Source: Anniella stebbinsi (lineage: Eukaryota > Chordata > Lepidosauria > Squamata > Anniellidae). From it: 64,000 nucleotides of DNA. Of this stretch, positions 1-10,755 are shown one piece after another. The notes under the pieces are model-generated. The model made no database searches. It worked only from the letters and a program-made list of their open reading frames with translations, and was not told the origin of the DNA. The translations under genes and the position numbers were made by a program. The stretch spans positions 266,714,562 to 266,778,561 of the forward strand of contig JARDYH010000003.1 of the NCBI GenBank assembly GCA_029215795.1. Reading direction: 5' to 3'. Within the stretch, counting starts at the first letter, position 1. The number at the start of each line of letters is the position of its first letter.

Positions 1-1114
1 TGATAAGCTGGAAACCACTGTGTCATCGAGTCCAGGCAAACGCACATTGGACGTTGGATGGGCCACCCCCCCCCACCCCCCGCTGTTCCCAAAGCAGACG
101 AGCGTCCGTTGAGCCTGGCAACCTGCCATCGGCAACCGTGCAGGACGGCTTTCAACAATAGCCTGTGTTTTTTAAAACAATACCAACAACGGACGAAAGC
201 GTCGTTGGGGCTTCGTTGCAAAGGTTATGGGCCTGTTTTGGGGATAGCAGGAAAGAAACGTGGCCCGCAGTGCCGTGGCTCTTTTGGGCTTCCTTTGTGA
301 GGCTTTTAATAAACAAAGCATTGCATGGCACTTGAAAGACTAGCAGTGTTATGGCAGCAAGACCTTTTGTAGCCAGGGCCTTGCGTTATTCTACACCAAT
401 GGAGATGTTAGGCATGTAGAATCATCCGATCTATCTGAGGAGGAGACCGCTTCTGGATTGTTACTCTTTTTAAAGAGGCATGCCAGAATGCCACTAGGAG
501 GAGATAGTACCAGACATAACAGACCTGGAATAAGACAGTTCTATATATCTAAGAGCTGCATCACACCTACTTCCCCCCCCCACCGGGGTTTGCTTCTGCT
601 GGTTCCCCCTCCGTTTCGTATTCGAGTCTAGCGTTTTGAATCACACGTGGTCGGTATTGCTGCGATACCTCAGCTTGGCCTGTTCCAAATTTACCTGTTT
701 CGGACTTTGCCCATTCAGGGATAAATCAAAAGAGAAACGAGCAACTGCAGGCCAAGGGTGAGAGAACAGCACGACGGGGGATGACGTCATACGAGTCCAG
801 CGGTGAAAAAGTGGATCAAAGTCGCGGCGGGTGTGCATCAAAGCACGCGTGTGATAAACACCTAAATGTGTTTTGTTTTTCAAAGTCTAAGCTCCAGTTA
901 CGTCCCTCTATGCATATAAAGACTTTCACAAATTGAAGGGTGTCACTGTTTTTTAAAGATGTATAAGGCCACATTCAAGTTGAAAATTTCCATTCTCAAA
1001 ATGGCACTGAAAATTGGAATTTCTTTGTATGGCACTCTTGAGGACTAGAATATTGGTAGGGGAATAACTTGGGGAAGGGGGGGTCAGGTTTTATTGAGTG
1101 AGAGAATATGCAAG

Positions 1115-1116
<2 letters not shown>
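1..1116. other. Unassigned sequence
   Basis: No repeat family, gene or RNA is recognisable. There is a C-rich run near 67-80. The open frames present are short and carry no known motif. Confidence 0.5.

Positions 1117-1149
<33 letters not shown>
1117..1149. repeat. (GT)n microsatellite
   Basis: An uninterrupted GT dinucleotide array of about 16 units follows a short G run. It is a simple tandem repeat and likely polymorphic. Confidence 0.97.
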
Positions 1150-1379
1150 GGAACATCTGTGAACACTCAATATGATGTTTTCACCCAAAATCAGCAAAAT
1201 TAGCATCAGCTATAAAGTAACACAGGATTATTCGTTGGGTATGACAAAACGTTTTTTGCCACCTAAAAATCTTATGTCTGTTCCCTGAAAATAAATAAGT
1301 TAAAAATAAAATAAACGCTGAAAGAATGGGGGGAGGTAGGAAGTCACTACCACCACAGCTATCCCACAAATCAGGTCAT

Positions 1380-1605
1380 GGCTCAATTCAGACGACCCAA
1401 TAAACAACTGGTGTGGGGGGAACAATCGTCAGTTGTATTGATTATCGTGTCATCCGAATGCTGCCATAGTCAACTCAGCGCTGATCCTAATCCACACCAC
1501 AGTTTATTATTTATTACCATGTTGTGTGGGGAGTACCCCCTAGATGAACAACTGTAAAGTTGATTATTATCCCACCATTGACTATCGTGTCGTCCGAATT
1601 GAGCC
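1380..1605 (+). mobile_element. Family D MITE, copy 1
   Basis: A 226-bp non-coding element with terminal inverted repeats: it starts GGCTCAATTCAGACGA and ends TCGTCCGAATTGAGCC. It is flanked by a 3-bp duplication CAT (1377-1379 and 1606-1608). Its interior is itself largely inverted, with CAACTG/CAGTTG and ATGGTGG blocks facing each other. Two further copies lie at 7575 and 13447. The 3-bp duplication and GGC...GCC ends suggest PIF/Harbinger-like mobilisation; CACTA or other superfamilies with 3-bp duplications are not excluded. There is no transposase frame. Confidence 0.85.
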
Positions 1606-1967
1606 CATGTGTGATTACTTCTCAGAAGCATCTGTATCTCTGGTTATTATGAGTGGTAAGGGAAAAAAGTAACTATAACGCTTTGCTGTATTTGTTATTT
1701 TTAATCTTGAATATCTTTGTTGCCTCCCCATAGTGAAGGGTGGGGACGTATCAGGCTAGGCTTATGGGATCTACCTTGTTGTTTTACAAAAATCCACCAA
1801 CCACAGCCAGGTGAAAAACAATAGCTAAGGAAAGCAAACATCCAGTTAGAATACAGGAGCCTCTGAGCACATCTTTAGCCTAGGAATGTGTTTTCACAAA
1901 TCCTTCCACACAAAAACCTCCCCAAGCTTTCTTCTTTATAGCAAACCGGAGGCGGGGGTGACTTTCT

Positions 1968-2006
1968 GTTGTTGTTGTTGTTGTTATGTTGTTGTTGTTG
2001 TTGTTA
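1968..2006. repeat. (TTG)n microsatellite
   Basis: A GTT/TTG trinucleotide array with one interruption (TTATG) near 1984. Confidence 0.95.
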
Positions 2007-3778
2007 TTAAGCAATTAGAAGTCAGAAAGTCTTTGCTGATCTACTCTAAACCACTCAAAGACTGACTAGGAGATCCTGAATTCCCTTCTGCTGGTCCCCG
2101 CCCAATAAAAAGTGGAAAATAGCACCCCAATAAAAGTTTTTCAGTGCAACAAAACTCTGCTCCAGGCCAAAAAAATATTTTTAAAGTGTGACCCTAAAAT
2201 ATAATCTGAGCCCGTCTGGCGCATTTTGGCTTCAGGTATGAATGCTGTTTAACAGGGGTGGGACTTTAGGGAGCGAGGCTCTAAAGTCAACCTAATGCAG
2301 GTTTGACATTTGCACCTTGAAGAGATTTAAAACAAAGCCAAAATAAACTTCAACTCATCTTAGTAGACTCCAGGTAGGGCTCCAGAACTGAGCTTCCATT
2401 GCATTTCCTGAAAACAACACTAGAGTTGCAGGTAACTCAGGCCTATGCAACTTATTACCCATCAGGCAAAATGCAGCTCACCAGAAGCTGAATAAACCTC
2501 CAGGTTTGGTTGCCTGCCTAAAGGAGCCAAAACCAAGTGAGTTGTGAAGCTCCTGGTAGTGTGGAAGACAGGCCTATATCAGGCAGGTTTGATGAAGGTC
2601 TTCATGGAGTTTAAAAACATTTCCAGTTCAGTGAGAGAAAACCAGCTGCTGAAGGAAAGGCTGTTTTTAAGCTACTTAGCATCATGAAGCAATGAGTTCC
2701 ACAGGTGGATTGTGCACTGAACCACGGCAACTGCTTGTACCTATTAAGACAAAGTTCTCCCCTGCCCTCTCCTAGGGTTTTTACAGCCAACTCCGAAGCA
2801 TCTTCTTCACATTTTTATCAAGACAGTCTTACGGAGGCAAGATACTGTGTGTTTCCGTGTTCAGCCATGGAACGGTGCCATGAAATCTATAAACAAATCC
2901 ACCAGGAGGAATGTTCTAGTCTTACGGTGTTCCTACCAGCAACATTACAGGCATATCTCCTTTGCAAAACCTCAAAACAATGCAAGCATCAAAAGAAGAT
3001 GCGTTCAGTAAGGATGGGAAGTATGAATATTAAAAAGCTCCCTTGCGTTCCGTGCCAGACAAAATGTAAAATTCACTGTGAACATTTTTTTTTCTTATTA
3101 AACACACAAAGAAACAAATAAGGGACTGTAAAATCCAATTCTGATTTATAAAAATGGGAAGCTGCTTGAGTAAGAATGTTTAATTACAGCTCCTAAGTAC
3201 AGACATTTCCCAGCGACCATTCGTTCACGGCATTAATAATAATTAATTAATTCACAAGCTCGGGCAGATTTCCGGCATATGGAAATCAAAGGAAATTTGA
3301 TTCTGTTTTGGTGGTTTGGCTTTGTTTTGTTTAAGTTTATATTGCTGCCAGCTCTCTAAGTAATATTATTTAGTGACCTTTGGCAACTTGAAGCAAATAG
3401 GTGAGTTTTCCAAAATGACTAGATAACACTGGATTGCAAATGTGATAGCTGCCTATGCAAATATTTACCCAATGCGGAGAGTGGTTTGTATCATGTTATT
3501 GCACGATGCAAAACATTACACTCTCCAAGATTTCTAAGAGAAACGTGGTCTTTAAAAACAACAACAGCATTTCTTCAGGGAGAATCAGGCAGGATATGAT
3601 GAGGACTACAGTTATTATAATCATTTATATCGTGTCCTCATTGTGGGGAAAGCTTTGCAGATTGATTTAGCCAAAAAGACAGGCTAGGTCTTTGCCCCAA
3701 GGAACTTTCAGTCTAAATTGCAACAGAGGTGGAAGCAACGTGAGCTAGTTCAGGCACACATATTTAGGCTTTGTTTCA
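2007..3778. other. Unassigned AT-rich sequence
   Basis: No recognisable repeat or gene. The longest open frame (138 codons at 2705-3121, +) has no recognised domain, and its cysteines do not form a familiar spacing. I treat it as a chance frame. Confidence 0.45.
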
Positions 3779-3786
3779 GCTATGGA

Positions 3787-4105
3787 TAGGGTGATCATAT
3801 GAAAAGGAGGACAGGGCTCCTGTATCTTTAACAGTTGCAAAGGACAGGGGATTTCAGCAGGTGTTGTTCATATGCATACAGAACCTGGTGAAATTCCCTC
3901 TTCATCACAACAGTTAAAGCTGCAGGAGCCCTGTCCTCTTGACCATGTACAAAAGAGGGCAGGGCTTCTGCAGCTTTAACTTTGTGATGATGAGGAAATT
4001 TCACCAGGTGTTGCATATATACAAATGACACCTGCTGAAATTCCATTTTCTATGAAACTATTAAAGATACAGGAGACCTGTCCTCCTTTTCATATGGTCA
4101 GCCTA
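3787..4105 (+). mobile_element. Family A hAT-like hairpin MITE, copy 1
   Basis: A 319-bp element beginning TAGGGTGATCATATGAAAAG and ending CTTTTCATATGGTCAGCCTA, so the two halves are long inverted repeats. It is flanked by an imperfect 8-bp duplication GCTATGGA/GCTAAGGA (3779-3786 and 4106-4113). An 8-bp duplication is characteristic of the hAT superfamily. The centre, near 3944-3960, repeats a decayed version of the terminal motif (TTGACCATGTACAAAAGAGG). The element therefore reads as two hairpins joined head to tail. It is non-coding and must have moved with a transposase supplied in trans. Confidence 0.9.
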
Positions 4106-4435
4106 GCTAAGGAGGAAGATTAAAGTTCTGAAGCCAAAGGTTTCACCCAAAAAGGCAGGTTTAGAGGAGGGATTTGAAGGAAAAGAGAAAGCTGGCAACA
4201 TAGTGCGGGTTTGAGGAAGGGTTCCGTGTCTAAAAGGCAACAAAGGAGAATGGGCAGTGCTAAGAAACCAAGACACTTGGGACAACTGACACGATGAAAT
4301 AAAGCAATGCAGAAAGACTCGGTGGCAGCAAGCTTTCAAATGGCGCAGGTCTCCTCTTACCACTTCAGTGAGAACTGAGCCTCTGTTTATGGTGTTTGGT
4401 TGGTGACAACTGTCCAGTCAACTTAGGCCTGATCT

Positions 4436-4637
4436 ACACCAAGCAGGATATAGTGGTATGAAAACGGTATGTAAGAGGCAGGAGCCACACTACTGCTTTA
4501 TAGCGGTATTGAAGTGCACCGACAATTGTTGGGATCCATTGACACATACCATATACCGCTATATCCTGCTTGGTGTGGCTCCTGCCTTTTATATACCGTT
4601 TTCATACCGCTATATCCTGCTTGGTGTAGATCTGGCC
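4436..4637 (+). mobile_element. Family B MITE, copy 1
   Basis: A 202-bp inverted-repeat element with ends GGCCTGATCTACACCAAG and CTTGGTGTAGATCTGGCC. It is flanked by the 3-bp duplication TTA (4433-4435 and 4638-4640), typical of PIF/Harbinger. The terminal block TATATCCTGCTTGGTGT also occurs internally near 4560-4577, so part of one arm is duplicated. No coding capacity. Confidence 0.87.
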
Positions 4638-4689
4638 TTACTGTGCCACTTCAAGCTGCGGTTTTAGTTGATGATGATTAAAAGTATAC

Positions 4690-4775
4690 TAATTCCCTTT
4701 CCATTTGAAAAAGGAACCATGCAAGGCAGCTTACAACATTTTAAACACAGCATCAGCATCTTAAAAATACATTAA
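4690..4775 (-). mobile_element. LINE 3'-end fragment (L2/CR1-like), weak
   Basis: The block GCAGCTTACAACATTTTAAA and the A-rich run that follows resemble the reverse complement of squamate LINE 3' UTRs. It is short and decayed, so the assignment is tentative. Confidence 0.4.
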
Positions 4776-4851
4776 GAGCATGCAAAGCTGCTATGAATTT
4801 CCATGTCGAAACTATATCAGTGAGGGCAGGGGTGCAAACAACTTGAACCCA

Positions 4852-5199
4852 GAGGCTGTCCTGGGTCGGTGCCGCCTCCCTCCTCAACCCCACGCTTTCC
4901 CAATCCCGGAGTGGCGTCAGGTAATCCCTATGTCAAGGAGGGAGTGTGGATTTCTGGACGGCTATCTGGGTCCAGGCTCTGCCCCCAGGTTGGCTCTGGA
5001 TTGGCTGCAGAGCAACATTACGGAAGCATTGTGTTGTTGACGCTCCCTTTGAAAAAGTTGGGGTAAATCCCCGAATTTTTCAAATCGGAGTATCGCAAGG
5101 AAGTCCCATGATGGCTGCGAAACTGCACCTGCGTCATTTAACCAACAGGATGCAGATCCACAGCTGCCGTGGGGCTTTCCCCACATGTAAACACCCCCC
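4852..5199 (-). mobile_element. Diverged MITE related to the element at 35476, inverted
   Basis: Its left end (AGGCTGTCCTGGGTCGGTGCC) and right end (GTGGGGCTTTCCCCACATGT) match, in reverse orientation, the right and left ends of the element at 35476-35858. Interior blocks also correspond: a GATTGGCTGCAGAGCAAC region, a FAAAAAGT/ACTTTTTC-like block near 5048, and a CTGCACCTGCGTCATT block. No clear target site duplication survives. It is an older copy of the same non-autonomous family. Confidence 0.65.
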
Positions 5200-6064
5200 T
5201 AGTGTATCTTACAGACTCTACTTTTCATGTGACACTTCCCATACCCTGAAGTCCATAAATGAGATCTTCCTTCTCTTTCCAAAAAAAAAATCTGTTGGAA
5301 GCTCAGAGCTGTTTAATGGTATCGACACAGTAGAGGCCAGAAAGACTTTTCAATGCCCAGTCAAAACATTTTAATCATTGCAAACTTTCCAGATACGGCC
5401 TTTGTCTGAGTTATATTACTTTGACTGTGATACGTCACATGGATTTGACTACTGTTTTACATCAGAAGAAGACATCAGTTTGAAATGGGTTTCCGATTTT
5501 TGGCTTGGAGGCAACACAAATTTACCTTTAATCCTAAATTTGCCCAATTTGGATATCACAGCATACTGTGATTAATGTAAAAGCAAAGGTGGAGGAGGGA
5601 ATTGGGCACACACAAGTAATGGGGGAGTAGGAAGTATGTGATCCCACAGCCCACTCCCAACGGCCAAACCATGGCTTGACCACATCAGTGGAATGAAGCC
5701 CTAGAGTCTTCGATTCGGTACATCACCCTGAAAACTCATGCAGAAAGATGGTCAAAGACAGGTTTTTAAAAATTAAAAAATTAAAAAAACAAATTCACCT
5801 TTAAAAAATATTTTTTAAAAAAAATAAAAGGAAAAGGAGGAGGAGTCAAGACAATGGCTAGGAAGCAAGACATGGTAGACTTCAGTCTACAGTAATCACA
5901 TAAAATATGGGACTTTTTAAACAAGATAAGGTTATTTTGCATGGGAAAACCAGAGCCCAGAGCTCAAATGCTAGCAGATCACAGGATGTGGAGCAGAGTG
6001 TGTCCCCTCTTCATATTAATTTCAGTGGGTGGAATGATTGATAAACTGCCAGTGTGGACACCAC
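5200..6064. other. Unassigned AT-rich sequence
   Basis: A-rich low-complexity sequence at about 5760-5830; otherwise nothing recognisable. Confidence 0.5.
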
Positions 6065-6339
6065 CTTAGATCCATGTTTATTTCTTTTCTATTGGGTTCC
6101 TACAGTGCTTAAGGCAACATACAATCATTCCAAAAGCCATCATGTTAAACAGTAAACAACATGGCTGTCAAGAGAGATTAACAAATCATCAAAAAAACAG
6201 CAAAAGCTCTTTCAAGCTAAAAGTGGGCTAATGTGCTGGCCCTGTGAGGTAGGTTTAGCTAAAGGGTAGTGACTGACCCACGGCCAATCAATGAGCCTCA
6301 CAGATGAGGAAGGATTTGAACCCATGTTTCTCCAGTCCT
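6065..6339 (-). mobile_element. LINE/SINE tail remnant interrupted by MITEs
   Basis: This contains GAGGAAGGATTTGAACCCA and TCTCCAGTCCTAATATGAC, resembling the widespread squamate 3' end that reads 'gatttgaacccaggtctccccagtcc...aacactctaaccactacacca'. The continuation ACTCTAACCA appears at 7034, after the MITE cluster, so the insertion split one older repeat. A paralogous stretch lies at 7137-7282. Confidence 0.6.
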
Positions 6340-7033
6340 AATATGACTAGGGCTGCCTCTACAAGAGACGTTTAAAGCTCTTTCAAGGCGCTTAAAAAAA
6401 TTTACCTCTACAAGAACGGAGCGCAAATCAGGCGTAGAGGCGCGTTATCTCTCCGATTATGCGCATTATCGAATGCGCGTTAAACAGCGAGCTTAATTTT
6501 GCTCCGGCCGTTAAAGCGCATTTTGACTATGTGAACAAGCGATTATGCACATTAACTACTTGTAAAGCGCATTTTGGTCATCCCTTAATGCGCTTCGCCG
6601 CCTCTCGCCGCCTCTCGTACAGAGGTATTAGGTGTAAATGCGCTTCTGCGATTATGCGCATAATCAGCTAACCAGGCGCAAAAGCGAATCCTTGTAGAGG
6701 GGACCTAGGCTGACCATATGAAAAGGAGGACAGGGCTCATGTAACTTTAACAGTTGTAGAGAAAAGGGAATTTCAGCCAGAGTCATTTGTATGCAATTAG
6801 TTCCTGGTGAAATTCCCTCCTCATCACAACAGTTAAAGTTGCAGGCACTATACTAGAGTGACCATATACAAAAGAAGGCAGGGCCCCTGCAACTTTAACT
6901 GTTGTGATGAAGAGGGAATTTCACCAGGAACTAATTGCATAAAAATGACACTGGCTGAAATTCCCTTTTTTATGAAACTGTTAAAGTTACATGATCCCTG
7001 TCCTCCTTTTCATATGGTCAACCTAAATATGAC
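6340..7033 (+). mobile_element. Family A hAT-like MITE, copy 2 (carries a nested MITE)
   Basis: The 8-bp duplication AATATGAC is exact at 6340-6347 and 7026-7033. The first two bases of the element (TA, 6348-6349) are separated from the rest (GGCTGACCATATGAAAAGG from 6708) by the insertion described at 6350-6705. The body ends CATATGGTCAACCTA at 7025. Once the insert is excluded, the length is about 320 bp, as in the other copies. Confidence 0.88.
6350..6705. mobile_element. TA-flanked MITE nested in the family A copy
   Basis: A 356-bp element with inverted ends: GGGCTGCCTCTACAAG left, CTTGTAGAGGGGACC right. It is flanked by TA (6348-6349 and 6706-6707), or CTA if the adjacent base is counted. 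The interior is crowded with GCGCATTA/TAATGCGC-like motifs in both orientations and is more CpG-rich than its surroundings. A TA duplication points to Tc1/mariner; CTA would fit a Harbinger-like element. Only one copy is seen in the window. Confidence 0.75.
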
Positions 7034-7059
7034 ACTCTAACCAAGTCAAAACAAATCTG

Positions 7060-7350
7060 GTTTGGACTGCAGCTGATTTGGACTAAAACTCCCCAGAATC
7101 CTTACCACTGGTTATGCTGGCTGGATCTAAAGGAAGTTTATTATTTATTTCTTATATTAATATCCCGTACTTCCCGCAAGGAGCCCAAGGCTGTGTACCC
7201 AGAGAGCTTCATGGCTGAGTAGGGATTAGAACTCAGCTCTCCCCAGTCCCAACGCAACACTCTAATTACTACACTGGCTCTCAGTATTGCAGTTGGAAGT
7301 CCAAAATATCTGGAGGGCACCAAGTTGGGGAACGTTGCTCTAGCCACTAT
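7060..7350. mobile_element. Family E hairpin repeat, split by a LINE/SINE tail
   Basis: The left arm (about 7070-7135) includes TTTGGACTAAAACTCCCCAG, and the right arm (7283-7346) includes TCTGGAGGGCACCAAGTTGG. Both match the family E arms at 43128 and 63664. The 7137-7282 segment between them (TTATTTATTTCTTATATTAA ... CTCTAATTACTACACTGGC) is a separate repeat tail inserted in it. The outer flanks CTCTAACCA (7035) and CTCTAGCCA (7338) look like a decayed 8-9-bp duplication, which would fit hAT. Confidence 0.6.
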
Positions 7351-7484
7351 ATCACACTGGCCATTGCTCACATTCTCAGATCACGAGGTGCATCAGGCTC
7401 AGTGCACGTGTTCTAGAACAGGACCAGATCTCCTGTTATGCACAGCAGTTCCACAGCAGATGAGTCAATATCCTGGTTTGCACA

Positions 7485-7565
7485 TTACACTAATCCATGG
7501 TTTAATTAACCATGGTTAACCTATGGTTTATTATACTATGCAGGGTTTGTCTTGCAGATGATTGA
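7485..7565. repeat. AACCATGGTT-rich inverted repeat
   Basis: Several facing copies of CCATGGTT/AACCATGG occur within 80 bp, followed immediately by a family D MITE. Related motifs recur at 7930-8150 and 22590-22660, suggesting a decayed MITE family. Confidence 0.5.
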
Positions 7566-7574
7566 ACAAACTAT

Positions 7575-7789
7575 GGCTCAATTCGGACAACACAATAAAC
7601 AACTGGTGTGGGGGAAACAATCATCAGTTGTTTTGACTATTGTGTCATCCGAATGCTGCCATAGTCAACTCAGCGCTGATCCTCATCCACACCACAGTTG
7701 ATTATTTATTACCATGTTGTGTGGGGAGTGCCCCCTAGGGTTAGGGTTAGTCAACCCACCATTGACTATCGTGTCGTCCGAATTGAGCC
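7575..7789 (+). mobile_element. Family D MITE, copy 2
   Basis: A 215-bp copy with ends GGCTCAATTCGGACAACACA and TCGTCCGAATTGAGCC, and an exact 3-bp duplication TAT (7572-7574 and 7790-7792). Compared with copy 1, an internal stretch is replaced by GGGTTAGGGTTAG near 7739-7751. Confidence 0.87.
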
Positions 7790-7929
7790 TATGTTTTGTT
7801 TTTCAATTCCTGGGTTATTTGTTCTTTTCCTCCTTCAATCACTCTCTCCCTATGTCTCAAATGCGTTTGCAGCCCTGTAGTACTGGCATGTAGAGGGCTG
7901 AGTTTTTTTACCACTGTTACTTGCTGCCT

Positions 7930-8150
7930 CTGGAGCCTGGTGGAAACAACCCATGATTCTAGGTTCACATGCCATGACAACCCAGAATCTAACAACTCAA
8001 GAGTTCACAACCCAACAAAAAACCATGGGTTCTCTTTCTAAGGCGTTTGCAGTTAACAAATCATGGTTTGTTAGCAGGCTGGGTTCACACATCATGACAA
8101 TCCAGAATTCAACAACCCATGGGTTAAATAAACTATGAGTTAGCACAAGC
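7930..8150. repeat. Decayed MITE-like repeat (GTTCACA / ATGACAA motifs)
   Basis: The blocks AGGTTCACATGCCATGACAACCCAGAAT and TGGGTTCACACATCATGACAATCCAGAAT occur about 115 bp apart as direct repeats, with AACCCATGGGTT inverted blocks. No terminal duplication could be fixed, so family and borders are uncertain. Confidence 0.45.
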
Positions 8151-9084
8151 AAGAATAACCATACTCTTCCACTCAAGGTTGCTCTGATGACAGATGAGCT
8201 AAAGACGGAACAAGTGTGCACTTTGCAGCACAGGCCATAACAGTAATTAAAGGAAAAATCCAAATGATCCAACCACTAGGCATTGTTATTGTTTCCTTTC
8301 CTTTGGAAAAAGGGGTAGTGGGATGGGGCAGAGCTCTCCGAAGATCAAACAAAAAGGTCCCCTTTTTAATCCTCCTGTTTACTGACACACTTGGATAAAC
8401 ACTCTACATGAGCTGCTTTTGCAATCAGAATTCATACTTAATTTAACTTGCATTTCACTTCGGCAGGAAGCATCTTAACTTGGCGGATTTATAAAATAAA
8501 AGATGATTGCCCCTGCAATCAGTTGTGTAGAGGGGCTGGGAGTTAAGAAGGGCTGCATATCAAGCAAATGACGCTTCGTTGGCTTCCCATGGTTTGTGGA
8601 GAGACAGGGTCATCTTGCCTTGTTAATCTACAGAAAAAGGTACAGCTCTCTCTATAGATTCAGGACTACAAATGCTATGGTGGAGGTGAGGATTCAATAA
8701 TCTTTGCCACAATCCATTCAAACATGTGCATTCATCAACCCATATCTCTACTTGCGGAGGCAGCTTCAGTTAATCTGTTAGGTCTCTTATTATGGTTGTA
8801 GAGAGACAGAAGTGGTATCAAATAAAAGCACAGAACATGTAAATTTGCAGAAAAGTAGTGTGTTTTCCTCTCAATTGATACACTGAATCAGACAAGCTCA
8901 TTAAGGGGGGAAAGTATGTGTGCGTAGTGGGGCGGGGGGAATGGAGGTCAAGCAAACTACAGTCTTTGACATCTCCATAGCTATGGGTTGTAACATCTTT
9001 GGCTTCTCAATACTGAAAAGAGATTTATAGAATGTTTATCAACATTCCAACTCCTCAGACTTTTTAAAAAAACTGCCAACGTAC
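8151..9084. other. Unassigned sequence
   Basis: No recognisable gene or repeat family beyond short homopolymer runs. Confidence 0.5.
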
Positions 9085-9087
9085 TAA

Positions 9088-9771
9088 GGGCTCATCTACA
9101 CCTAGAGCCCTTTTGAGAGGGAGGTGGTGTGATTGCGAGGTTTCCTGATTCCACGATCGTCGCCCATGGGGCACATGCGAGGGAAGTTTCTCGCAAGTAA
9201 AGGAGAGCCGTTGCGGGAGAACGTGTGCCCCGTGAAGGTGGTTCCAAATGTGCATCGGCAGAAGTGGGCAGGGCTAGGCAGATGGGTACAGGGCATGGAA
9301 TATTTTTTTTAATAACTCCTCCGAAATGCGTTCCAATGCAAGCATATTGCAATGCGGGAGGATGAGTTCTGTGTCAAAAATGTGATCCTGTGCATCAATA
9401 TGTTTGTGTTTAAAAAACAATCCACACGGTCGACATGCTGATAACCAATCAGAAAATTTGCTGAAAATGGGAGGACGCCCACTTCTGTGCATGTCTGAAA
9501 CTGCTGGACACGCCCCTGACAGAGGGTTAGCTGTTCACCAAGCAGGGAGCTTGCACCGAACAGCAACCACTTCGGGAAGGGGGCACTCCAGCCGCGGACG
9601 TCAGGATTGTAGCGAGAGAGCCGGAAAAGCTGTGGAAAATCCAGTTACTGATATTCCTGAATAACTGAGGGGTCAACCCAAGATCACCGTGGGAGTAGGT
9701 GAACGTCCTGTGGCCCGGTAGGGACGACCTCGATATTATTCTGAAATAAAACGACTGGTGTGGATAAGGCC
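9088..9771. mobile_element. Long family C-related element (684 bp)
   Basis: Terminal inverted repeats GGGCTCATCTACACC and GGTGTGGATAAGGCC are flanked by an exact TAA duplication (9085-9087 and 9772-9774). TAA is the classic PIF/Harbinger target. It is the longest element of the GGCC/CTACACC-ended group here. It shares the CTCGCAAGTAA-type block with family C but otherwise has a different interior. Frames inside are short and carry no DDE motif. Confidence 0.8.
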
Positions 9772-9774
9772 TAA

Positions 9775-10622
9775 GTCTCAGGACCAAATTTTGGGCTTTG
9801 GTGGGATGGACTGCAGAGAAGAGAGGTGAAGCACTATTGCATTGGTAGTCGGTTGTTGGATCAAAGCAGATGTGGCATGAACCCCCAGTGTTATAAGCTG
9901 GGGAACCATAACTAGCTAGGCCCCATCAGACCATGACTCACGTCTGCCTTAGCACAAGAAATCGCTATTTGCGCTGGATTTGGGAAGGACACCTGTAGTT
10001 CCTGGCCTTGGTCACTGTAGGAGTTGGCTGGAACTCTTACCTGAAAACAGTTTAACAGCAACTTGAAAAGGACATTTTCTGAATCTAGGGTGCCCATGCT
10101 GTGAAAACGCTTGCCAATCCTGGGTTTAAATTAACTGAACGTATTGACTCCAAAACGCCACTAAATATTCTGTTAACCTCAGCCCTTAAAATTCATCCTT
10201 CGGAAGCACAATATGCTACACACCTTCAAGAGGCGCGCTGGGGCCATTCCATCTCACTGATGCGTGAATCTAGCACTGGCAGGTGTGTGATACTCTTTGG
10301 TCCAACTAGCTGGAATCCTTCCCAAGCAAGCTGGAATCCTTATAAGCATTTTGTATGAGAGTGATCGCCTGAAAGCGACAGCCATAATTTAAGTTTATGC
10401 CCGAAACTTGCATTGTAATTCTATTTCACACTCTGGTATAAAAATAGCCCTTGGTAGCCAAAATTCTTTGTGGATGATGTTAGGCTGAGTGAAAATCTTT
10501 GCATCTGTATGGAGAAAATACTGTGTGTGTGCCCACATACACATGCTGGTAGAAGGAGGGTCATAATTAAGGTTAACGAAGAGCAGGTAGACACTCCAAC
10601 ACTCCCGCCTTACCACTAGGGC
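9775..10622. other. Unassigned sequence
   Basis: Nothing recognisable. The segment 10150-10345 has an open frame but no domain I can name. Confidence 0.45.
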
Positions 10623-10626
10623 ACTC

Positions 10627-10755
10627 TTTCCCAGCCTGGTGCCCTCTAAATTTTTTGAACTCCTCCTCCTAGCATTCCTGACCATTGTCAAAACTGGTTG
10701 GTGCTGACGGGAATTTAAGTCCAAAACTTCCTGGGGTTGCCAGATTGGGGAAAGC
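10627..10755. mobile_element. Family E hairpin repeat, decayed copy
   Basis: The arms CCAGCCTGGTGCCCTCTAAA and TTCCTGGGGTTGCCAGATTGG face each other, with the ACTCCTCCTCCTAGCATTCC core typical of this widespread squamate repeat ('ctacaactcccatcat'). Confidence 0.65.

Noticed and set aside
2705..3121. 138-codon open frame as a gene
   Set aside because: No recognised domain, no splice or promoter evidence, and it lies in repeat-rich DNA; length is within chance.
6340..7033. CRISPR-like or satellite array (repeated GCGCATTA)
   Set aside because: Motifs are irregular in spacing and orientation and enclosed by inverted termini, so they are a transposon interior.
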